A DNA stretch of 13,778 nucleotides, from the NCBI GenBank assembly GCA_003500955.1, contig DNQP01000246.1:1-13778 (forward strand). The letters run 5' to 3'. The DNA is from Curvibacter sp. (GTDB lineage Bacteria; Pseudomonadota; Gammaproteobacteria; Burkholderiales; Burkholderiaceae_C). The notes beneath the pieces were generated by a model. It ran no database searches, had not been told where the DNA came from, and saw nothing but the letters and a program-made list of their open reading frames with translations. Positions 6,003 through 11,839 of this stretch are shown here, in pieces; position 1 is the first letter of the stretch, and the number at the start of each line of letters is the position of its first letter. Both the position numbers and the translations under genes were made by a program.

Positions 6003-6795
6003 CGGCAGGGTCTCCAGTTTCGTAGAGGTTTTTCAGCAGGTCAGGACTCAGCGCCTGAAGGGGCACATCGAATACCAGGCGCCCCTCCCTCAGCCCAATG
6101 ACCCGGTCTGCCAAGTGAGGCAGCAGCTCGGTGTCGTGGACCACAGTCAACAGCGTGGCATCGGCCGCCAAAGCCGCCAGCGCGTCGCATGCTTGCAGTG
6201 CGGCCGCAGGATCCAGCGCCGAGGTGGGCTCATCGGCCAGCAGCAGCTTCGGGCGCTGAAGGCGCAGGCGGGCGAGGCTGACTTTCTGGCGTTCGCCGCC
6301 CGAGAGGTGATCGGCCCGCGTGTCAATGCGATCCTCCAGGCCCAGGTCGGCAAGCGCCTGGCGAGCCTCACGAAGCAGTGATTCCGGGTAACAGCGCAAC
6401 CAACTGCGCCACAGCGGCATCGCACCCGGTCGGGCCAAGGCGCCAAGCACCACGTTCTCCAGCGCGCTCAGGCGGGCGACCAGGTGCAGGCCCTGCATCA
6501 CCTGGCCGATCTCGGCGCGTAACGCCCGCCACTGCGCGGCGTCCATGGCGTTCGGCCCTGCACCCGTGACCTCGCGTCCCAAGACTACGACATGACCCTG
6601 CGATGCGCTCGCAAAGCCACCCAGGACCTTAAGGAGCGAACTCTTGCCGGCGCCATTGGGCCCGATCAAGGCCACGCGCTCGCCATGACGGACGGTCAAC
6701 GAGGGCACATCGAGAATGCGTCGCCCCTTGATCTCGAGACGCAGGTCCCGGACATCGACGACAGCCTCAAGCAGCGGTGTGTTCACAGCACTCAC
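5908..6795 (-). CDS. PhnC-like ABC transporter ATP-binding protein
   Basis: A 295-residue ATPase of a phosphonate/phosphate-type (PhnC) ABC importer. The Walker A motif is GPNGAGKS (45-52), the Q-loop lies near Gln101, the signature is LSGGERQK (164-171), Walker B is LLLADEP (184-190), and the H-loop is His220. The start is GTG at 6795, whose last two bases lie in the stop of the phnE-like gene (GTGA overlap), with an AAAGG site upstream. PhnC proteins usually end near the LYETG stretch (257-261); the extra tail of about 34 residues here runs 95 bp into the next gene, and its sequence looks like a GC-rich read-through of that gene's frame. The protein pairs with the membrane subunit just upstream. 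The substrate is not determined by this subunit. Confidence 0.9.
   Translation of the reverse strand: MSAVNTPLLEAVVDVRDLRLEIKGRRILDVPSLTVRHGERVALIGPNGAGKSSLLKVLGGFASASQGHVVVLGREVTGAGPNAMDAAQWRALRAEIGQVMQGLHLVARLSALENVVLGALARPGAMPLWRSWLRCYPESLLREARQALADLGLEDRIDTRADHLSGGERQKVSLARLRLQRPKLLLADEPTSALDPAAALQACDALAALAADATLLTVVHDTELLPHLADRVIGLREGRLVFDVPLQALSPDLLKNLYETGDPADGYYRDPRTNLPLALPLRPRGFPASAGRCTA
6011..6015 (-). promoter_or_regulatory. Ribosome-binding site of the phosphoesterase-like gene, inside phnC
   Basis: GGAGA on the minus strand, 8 bases before the ATG at 6002. It supports the long phosphoesterase reading frame despite the 95-bp overlap with the phnC-like gene. Confidence 0.55.
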
Positions 6796-7685
6796 AACAG
6801 TGCCTTTCGGATGCGACGAGACAGCGCATCAAACGCCATGACCAGCGCAATCACCATCAGGATGATGGTCGCCAGGCGGCTCCACTGGAACAGGCTGACC
6901 GCCTCGGAAATCAGCAAGCCGAGGCCGCCGGCACCGATCAGGCCGAGGATGGTGGAATCGCGGATGTTGAACTCCCAAACGTAGAGGTGGTTACTGACGA
7001 ATTGGGGCAGCACCGAGGGCCAGACAGCGCTGAAAAAAACCTGTGAGGGCGAGGCACCCGTTGCCCGCACCGCGTCCACGGCTCCCATGTCGATGGTCTC
7101 GATGCTCTCCGCGTACAGCTTGCCGTACGTGCCCATGGAGTGCAGCGCAATGGCCAGGATGCCCGCCGTGGGGCCCAGTCCCACGATACCGACCAGCACC
7201 AGGCCGAAGACGAGGGTGTGGATGGCCCGCAAGGTGTCCAGGAGGATGGAGGCCGTGCGCGAGGCCCAGGCTGGAGCGTTCAGGTTGCGTGCAGACAAAA
7301 GGCCCAGGGGTAAGGCCATCACGGCGGCCAACAACGAGCCCAGGGTGGCGATCTGGAAGGTCGTCCAGGTGGCGCGCCCCAGGCCCGCGAGAAACCGGGC
7401 CTCCACTTGCTGGCGGTTCTCCACCCTCAACAGGGTGCCATCGTCACTTCGGTACTCCAGCCGCTCCGGGCCCCACCAAAGGTCGAGGAAACTGGGGTAG
7501 GCAAACTCCGATACCGTCTTAAGCAGGTTGTGCCAAGGCGCACGGCCCCAGGACAGATCGCCCGCCGCAAGTAGCGTCAGCAGGCAAGCCAGCACCAGCC
7601 CTGCATAGGCCAGCACCAGCCCGAAAAAGCCGAGTCTGCCCCGGGGCAGCCGAGGCCGAGTGCCAAATGTTGCCGACGGTTGCAT
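6792..7685 (-). CDS. PhnE-like ABC transporter permease
   Basis: A 297-residue inner-membrane permease of the PhnE family. It has an N-terminal membrane segment (about residues 18-42), a periplasmic loop of about 60 residues, then further segments at about 105-131, 143-165, 165-183, 243-262 and 270-288. The EAA-type loop that contacts the ATPase is GAVDAVRATGASPSQVFFSAVWP (about 201-223), and RDSTILGLIGAGGLG (242-256) is the PhnE hallmark. The ATG at 7685 is 6 bp after the phnD-like stop, and its own stop overlaps the GTG of the phnC-like gene, so all three transporter genes are coupled. The gene order phnD-phnE-phnC differs from the phnCDE order of E. coli. No C-P lyase genes are in the window. 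Confidence 0.9.
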   Translation of the reverse strand: MQPSATFGTRPRLPRGRLGFFGLVLAYAGLVLACLLTLLAAGDLSWGRAPWHNLLKTVSEFAYPSFLDLWWGPERLEYRSDDGTLLRVENRQQVEARFLAGLGRATWTTFQIATLGSLLAAVMALPLGLLSARNLNAPAWASRTASILLDTLRAIHTLVFGLVLVGIVGLGPTAGILAIALHSMGTYGKLYAESIETIDMGAVDAVRATGASPSQVFFSAVWPSVLPQFVSNHLYVWEFNIRDSTILGLIGAGGLGLLISEAVSLFQWSRLATIILMVIALVMAFDALSRRIRKALL

Positions 7686-7691
7686 CGCGTC

Positions 7692-8591
7692 TTACTGCCT
7701 CGGGGTCAGCTTGCCGGTGGCCAGGCCGGCGTCCTGAATCGGTTTGTAGAAGGCGTTGTCGGTGTTGACGAAGCCGGTGTAGTTGGCCGGCAGCAGCTGC
7801 GGCTGGCGCTTGAGCAGAGGGCCAACCTCCAGCAAGGCCTCCTGCACGCGTTTGACGAAAGCCTTGTCCTTGTAAAGCGCGGCGCTGACGGCCACCGCAT
7901 CGTTGGGCAGCGGCGCCGACTGCCAGATGATCTTGCTGCGCTCGGCCCGGATGAGACCTTGGTCGATCATGGCGGTACGGTTGCGGTTGTAGTCCGCACC
8001 GGCGTCGAGCAGGCCTGCGGTCACCTGGGTCTGGATGGCCTGGTGCTTCGTGTACAGGACACGGGAGAAATGCTTCTCCGGGTCGATGCCCTGTTGCATG
8101 AAGAAGTGCAGCGGTATCAGGTAGCCCGACGTGGAGCCCTTGTCGCCAAACGCAAACGTACGCCCTTTGCCCTTGGGGCCGATCAGGTCCTGCGCGCTGT
8201 TCAGCCCCGATTCGGGATGGGTCACGATCATGGCGAAGTATTCGGGCTTGCCCTGGTAAAGGATGGTGGAGACCACCTGCGCGTCGGCGAAGTGATGGGC
8301 CAGGACATAGCCCCAGGGGCCCATCAAGGCGATGTCGGTTTCGCCGTTGGCCAGGCTCTTGGCCAGACCCTCCCAACTGTCCACCGTTCGCAATTCCACC
8401 GGTCGGTCCAGGCGCGCCGACAGGTGCTGGGCCAGCGGGCGGTAGGTTGCATCATTTTTTTCCCGGTCGGGCTGGAACATGCCCACTCCGAACTTGAGTG
8501 GAGCGCCTTGCGCCAGCACGGGTGTGGACCACAGGGGAGCAGACAAGGTGACGGCCGCTGCAGCGACCATCGAGCGACGGATGAGGTTCAT
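7692..8591 (-). CDS. PhnD-like periplasmic substrate-binding protein
   Basis: A 299-residue solute-binding protein of the phosphate/phosphite/phosphonate (PhnD) family. A signal peptide is visible: Arg5-Arg6, a hydrophobic stretch at 8-21, and likely cleavage after VLA (27). Family landmarks are MGPWGYVLA near residue 90, GDKGSTSGYLIP near 150 (the oxyanion-binding Ser-Thr-Ser-Gly-Tyr of PhnD) and DYNRNR near 200. The protein contains no cysteine at all, so it cannot bind trivalent arsenic through a thiolate as the PhnD-like AioX does; an oxyanion or organophosphorus/organoarsenic ligand fits better. The ATG at 8591 overlaps the stop of the upstream oxidoreductase (ATGA), and an AGGAG site precedes it by 7 bases. 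Family confident, ligand unknown. Confidence 0.9.
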   Translation of the reverse strand: MNLIRRSMVAAAAVTLSAPLWSTPVLAQGAPLKFGVGMFQPDREKNDATYRPLAQHLSARLDRPVELRTVDSWEGLAKSLANGETDIALMGPWGYVLAHHFADAQVVSTILYQGKPEYFAMIVTHPESGLNSAQDLIGPKGKGRTFAFGDKGSTSGYLIPLHFFMQQGIDPEKHFSRVLYTKHQAIQTQVTAGLLDAGADYNRNRTAMIDQGLIRAERSKIIWQSAPLPNDAVAVSAALYKDKAFVKRVQEALLEVGPLLKRQPQLLPANYTGFVNTDNAFYKPIQDAGLATGKLTPRQ

Positions 8592-9727
8592 GGGGTTTCT
8601 CCTGGGACAGGGACGGGTCTGGTGTTGGCGGACGCAAAGCGGCGCACGAATCGGCGATCAATGCGGTCTTTCCACAGCCAGGCCCAACGGCCGGACAAGC
8701 TGAAGCGTCCACGCGAGGCGATGGCACTGCCGTCTGCAGTGGACAGCAAGGACAGAAACGTGGATTGGGGTGTGTAAGGCTGCAAGGCCGCCCCGGTCAG
8801 CGCCGCGCGCAGGTTGTGCGTCAGCACAGGTCCCATCCGGACCGCGTAGACCCCGGCTTTGGGCAAGGGCGTGTGCCATTGGGCGCAATCCCCAGCCGCA
8901 AAAATGCGGAGGTGGGACACCGAGCGCAGGCTGGTATCGATCAGCACGAAGCCTTCCGCGCTGGCGGCCAGGCTGCCCCGGCGGTCCGGGTCACGTTGCC
9001 AGGCATTGGCTTGAGCGCCTGTCGCCCAGAGCACCAGGTCGCTGTCACGCCCCTTGGCGTCACACCAGGCGGTGCCGAGTTGCACCGTGACGTTCGCGTC
9101 TTTCAACGCGCGCTGCGCCGCTCGCTGGGCGCTGGCGGGATAGCCAGGCAGAAGTTCAAGCCCCCGCGTCAACAACGCGCCTTGCACGTCACGGTCTGGT
9201 CGCAGCATGCGCAGCCGCCTCAGCACCGCTAGCAGGGATTCGAAACCCGCCGCACCGCCGCCCACGGCGGTCACCTGGAAGGGCCGGTTGCTGCCCTCCT
9301 CCTTGCGCCAGTCTTCGAGGAGCCGGTCGTAGCGGGTTCGCAATTGAGACAAGGGCCGCATGGACAACACATGGGCCGAAGACTCGCCTTCCGGCGGGGT
9401 CAGTGTCGAGCCGGTGTTGAGCGACAACCAGTCGTAGCGGAGCGATTCACCGTTGTCCAGGTGCACGCACTGTGTATCAGGGTCCAGGCGGTCAATGGCT
9501 GCCGACACCCAGCGCGCACCCGCTTGACCGCACAGGGCCGGGAAGTCGATGACGATCTCCTCGAACCCATAGGTGCCTGCCAGCCATCCGGGCACCATGC
9601 CCGAATAGGGGGCCAGCGCCTGGGGCGACACCACCACCAGATCGACGCCGGCCAGAGGCTTCTGCGACCAGGCTTGCAGTACCTGGGCATGGGCATGGCC
9701 CGCACCGGCCAATATCACGCGTTGCAT
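8588..9727 (-). CDS. NAD(P)/FAD oxidoreductase of the SelD-N-terminal-fusion type, stand-alone
   Basis: A 379-residue pyridine nucleotide-disulfide oxidoreductase-like flavoprotein of the type (TIGR03169) known as the N-terminal partner fused to selenide water dikinase SelD in many bacteria. Landmarks are the N-terminal dinucleotide motif GAGHAHAQVL (8-17), the characteristic APYSGMVPG (about 38-46), a second nucleotide-binding motif VGGGAAGFE, LWATGAQ, and the FAD-contacting FAAGDCA. The protein ends right after its C-terminal oxidoreductase domain, so no SelD part follows; the next gene is phnD-like. There is no CxxxxC disulfide motif. The ATG at 9727 has a GGAGGG site and overlaps the 3' end of the TIGR04282-type gene by 13 bp. 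The acceptor is unknown. In this operon it could reduce a selenium or arsenic intermediate, which is inference. Confidence 0.85.
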   Translation of the reverse strand: MQRVILAGAGHAHAQVLQAWSQKPLAGVDLVVVSPQALAPYSGMVPGWLAGTYGFEEIVIDFPALCGQAGARWVSAAIDRLDPDTQCVHLDNGESLRYDWLSLNTGSTLTPPEGESSAHVLSMRPLSQLRTRYDRLLEDWRKEEGSNRPFQVTAVGGGAAGFESLLAVLRRLRMLRPDRDVQGALLTRGLELLPGYPASAQRAAQRALKDANVTVQLGTAWCDAKGRDSDLVLWATGAQANAWQRDPDRRGSLAASAEGFVLIDTSLRSVSHLRIFAAGDCAQWHTPLPKAGVYAVRMGPVLTHNLRAALTGAALQPYTPQSTFLSLLSTADGSAIASRGRFSLSGRWAWLWKDRIDRRFVRRFASANTRPVPVPGETP

Positions 9728-10338
9728 GGCAGCCAGCCCTCCGGTAAGTGCGCCAGGTCTGCCGGCTCGTCGATGTCTGGCACGGCCGGCAGTTCCGTCC
9801 AGGGCAAACCGATCTTTCGAGCCCTGACACGGGTGTCCTGCATGACCTGGGGCGTACTCCAGGTCATGTCCAGGAACAGCTCTGGTACGGGGCGCGTCAG
9901 GCCGACGAGTGCGTAACCCCCATCGAGTGCAGGCACGAACACGGCAGGAGCCAGATCGAGCGCCTGTTCGGCCTGCGCCAAGATGCGGGCATCGAGCGAC
10001 GGGGCGTCGGTACCGATCAACAAGGCACGGCGGTGTACGGACAGCACCCGGCTCAAGGTCCGGTACATGCGCTGGCCCAGATCGCCTTCGCCCTGCAGCG
10101 TGAGATGCAAACGGTCACCCGACACGTCGCAGGCACGACCGAACGCCGGGTGCTGGTCGTTGGGCGAAACGCACAACTCGAGGTGCTCGACGGGCAGGGC
10201 CCGCGCCTGCTGCAGGGTGTGCTCCAGCAAACGCTCAGCCAGATTGGCAGCGCCCTCAGGGCCCAGTGCAGGGATCAGGCGGGTTTTAGCCAACCCGGCC
10301 ACAGGGGCCTTGGCAAAGACGATCAGGGCGGTGGTCAT
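9715..10338 (-). CDS. TIGR04282/DUF2064 family GT-A transferase, arsenosugar-associated
   Basis: A 207-residue GT-A-fold transferase of the DUF2064 family. Visible motifs are an N-terminal nucleotide-binding loop FAKAPVAGLAKTRL (8-21), GTDAPSL (109-115, the metal-binding D-x-P type), PALDGGYALVGL (136-147) and DIDEPADL (188-195). These match the TIGR04282 family, first named rSAM/selenodomain-associated transferase 1 and now annotated as arsenosugar biosynthesis glycosyltransferase. The fold is shared with nucleotidyltransferases such as CofC, so it may activate a sugar phosphate rather than transfer a sugar. The ATG at 10338 overlaps the stop of the upstream glycosyltransferase (ATGA), with AGAGG 7 bases upstream. 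An ATG 51 codons upstream is rejected as shadow. Family confident; reaction unproven. Confidence 0.9.
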   Translation of the reverse strand: MTTALIVFAKAPVAGLAKTRLIPALGPEGAANLAERLLEHTLQQARALPVEHLELCVSPNDQHPAFGRACDVSGDRLHLTLQGEGDLGQRMYRTLSRVLSVHRRALLIGTDAPSLDARILAQAEQALDLAPAVFVPALDGGYALVGLTRPVPELFLDMTWSTPQVMQDTRVRARKIGLPWTELPAVPDIDEPADLAHLPEGWLPCNA

Positions 10339-11015
10339 CGGTAAGCCTCTGCCAGTCGCTCGGGGGATTCGCCGCGCCAATAGCGCCAGCGAAGGCGCCA
10401 CATCAGAAGGATGGTCGTCCACACGCCGCGGCTTTCCCAACGCCGGCCAGAGGTGGCCACCTGGGCACGCAGGCAGGCCGGTCGCGCCCATTGGCGTAGC
10501 CGCTTGGAGAGTTCGATATCCTCCATCAGTGGCTGCTCGGGGAAACCGCCGATGCGTTCGAAGGTGTCGCGCCGCACGAACAGGGCCTGGTCGCCGGTGG
10601 CGATCCCGCTCAGACGAGAGCGGGCATTCATGAGCGCCGCGACGACGCGCAACATCCAGGCGGAGCCGACGATCCGGACGTCAAAGCGCCCCCACACCGC
10701 ACCGGCTGCGATAGCGTCCAGCACAAGCCGGTCGGCCTGTGGCGGCAGTTGGGTGTCGGCATGCAGGAACAGCAACACCACGCCCCGTGCCTTCGCCGCC
10801 CCCGCATTCATTTGCCTCGCCCGGCCACGCGGCGCGGTGAGTACGACCGAGGCATGCGCCTGGGCCTGATGGAAGGTGTCATCGTGGCTACCGCCGTCCA
10901 CCACGATCACCTCGGCGCCCTGTTGCCTCAGGTGAGCCAAGGCACGCAGGGTGGCTTCAATGCCAGCGGCCTCGTTCAGTACCGGGACAATGATCGACAA
11001 GGCGACTGCGCTCAT
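10335..11015 (-). CDS. TIGR04283 family GT2 glycosyltransferase, arsenosugar-associated
   Basis: A 226-residue family 2 glycosyltransferase. Motifs in order are SIIVPVLNE (7-15), VVDGGSHDDT (38-47), GRARQMNAG (64-72), FLHADT (83-88, the metal-binding D-x-D equivalent), GDQALFVRR (141-149) and MEDIELSKRL (164-173, catalytic region), then a hydrophobic amphipathic C-terminus around 199-212 that could touch the membrane. This pattern is that of TIGR04283, first named rSAM/selenodomain-associated transferase 2 and now annotated as arsenosugar biosynthesis glycosyltransferase. The ATG at 11015 overlaps the stop of the DUF547 gene, with AAGGGA 5 bases upstream. Together with the TIGR04282-type gene it forms the pair that marks this operon type. 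Donor and acceptor are not known from the sequence. Confidence 0.92.
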   Translation of the reverse strand: MSAVALSIIVPVLNEAAGIEATLRALAHLRQQGAEVIVVDGGSHDDTFHQAQAHASVVLTAPRGRARQMNAGAAKARGVVLLFLHADTQLPPQADRLVLDAIAAGAVWGRFDVRIVGSAWMLRVVAALMNARSRLSGIATGDQALFVRRDTFERIGGFPEQPLMEDIELSKRLRQWARPACLRAQVATSGRRWESRGVWTTILLMWRLRWRYWRGESPERLAEAYR

Positions 11016-11839
11016 GGCGTTCCCTTGGCGTCATTGAGGCGCCAGTCATAGTCCAGGTAGGTGATCAACACCTGGGTGGAGCGGATGCGGGCGCGGTCGG
11101 CTTCGACGTCAGCCAGAGCGTCGGCGAAGCGAGCCGCCAACCCATGCAAGGAATAGATGCCTTGGTGGCCCAGCCGGAAGTCCTCGGCATACCAGTCGAA
11201 GATGCGTGACAGTTCTAGCTGTTCAGTCTTCGGGTTCCAGCGGTTGCGTTCCCGGTCAGCCATGAAGCGCTGCATTTGCGCATCCAGCTGCTGGTCAATC
11301 AGCTCGGGAACGTAAGCTTCCTCGCGCAGCATGGGGCAGCCGATGGAGGCACAGTTCACCGCAAAGTGGATGCGTGGATCGTTGTACACGCCGCGCTTGC
11401 GAAGCATGCCGTGTTCGATATCGTCGAGCGAGACCGTTTCACCCAACAGTGCAATCCAGCGCAACTTCCAGGGGGTGGACAGCCAGTTGCCCAGGTCCTT
11501 GATGGATGCGAGACGCGGGTAGCGCGTCAGGATCAACTCGACGGTGAAGGCGTTGTAGGCGTTGATCAAGAACGCCATTTGCTGCGCCCGGGTGAATGCC
11601 TCGAAATTCACCCGAGGCACCGCCGAGAGTTGACGTAGGTAGTCCTGCAACGCGCCCCTTTGCGCCAGGAACCCGGCGTAACGTACCTGGGAGGCGCGGC
11701 CGCCTCGTTGCACCACCACGAGCGATTTGACCAAGCGGTTCCAGGCTGCGTGGGTGTGGTCGAAAGTCTGCGCCAGCACCAGGGGGGCGAACGCGGTGAC
11801 GCCGAGCACTGACATGCATTGACGCCGTGTGAGCCTCAT
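11012..11839 (-). CDS. DUF547 domain exported protein
   Basis: A 275-residue protein of unknown function with a DUF547 domain. The N-terminus MRLTRRQCMSVLG with a hydrophobic run ending LVLAQ (about residue 24) is a signal peptide, and the Thr-Arg-Arg-Gln context makes Tat export possible. The domain hallmarks are FLINAYNAFTVELIL (90-104), IHFAVNCASIGCP (157-169) with Cys163 and Cys168, and IFDWYAEDF (213-221). The Asn/Cys/His set resembles a papain-like arrangement discussed for this family, but no activity is established. The ATG at 11839 overlaps the stop of the VTT/FAD oxidoreductase gene (ATGA), with GGGAG 5 bases before it. DUF547 genes recur beside TIGR04282/TIGR04283 genes, which supports a role in the same pathway. 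Confidence 0.88.
   Translation of the reverse strand: MRLTRRQCMSVLGVTAFAPLVLAQTFDHTHAAWNRLVKSLVVVQRGGRASQVRYAGFLAQRGALQDYLRQLSAVPRVNFEAFTRAQQMAFLINAYNAFTVELILTRYPRLASIKDLGNWLSTPWKLRWIALLGETVSLDDIEHGMLRKRGVYNDPRIHFAVNCASIGCPMLREEAYVPELIDQQLDAQMQRFMADRERNRWNPKTEQLELSRIFDWYAEDFRLGHQGIYSLHGLAARFADALADVEADRARIRSTQVLITYLDYDWRLNDAKGTP

Noticed and set aside
5055..6101. Long plus-strand open frame of about 348 codons
   Set aside because: It lies antisense to the phosphoesterase-like and phnC-like genes, has low-complexity Arg/Ala/Pro composition and no recognisable domain; it is a typical GC-rich shadow frame.
7692..8591. AioX-type arsenite-binding protein
   Set aside because: It belongs to the same broad PhnD-like family, but the protein has no cysteine and no arsenite oxidase or sensor kinase genes accompany it.
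5908..8591. Phosphonate utilisation (C-P lyase) operon
   Set aside because: Only transporter subunits are present; none of phnG to phnM or phosphonatase genes is in the window, and the flanking genes are of another kind.
7519..8777. Long open frames on both strands across the phnD/phnE region (365 codons plus, 285 codons minus)
   Set aside because: They overlap the phnD- and phnE-like genes, which have clear family motifs, signal peptide and ribosome-binding sites; the alternative translations show no domain.
10339..10491. 51-residue N-terminal extension of the TIGR04282-type protein
   Set aside because: It overlaps the 3' end of the GT2 gene in another frame and precedes the conserved FAKAPVAGLAKTRL start; an AGAGG site supports ATG 10338.
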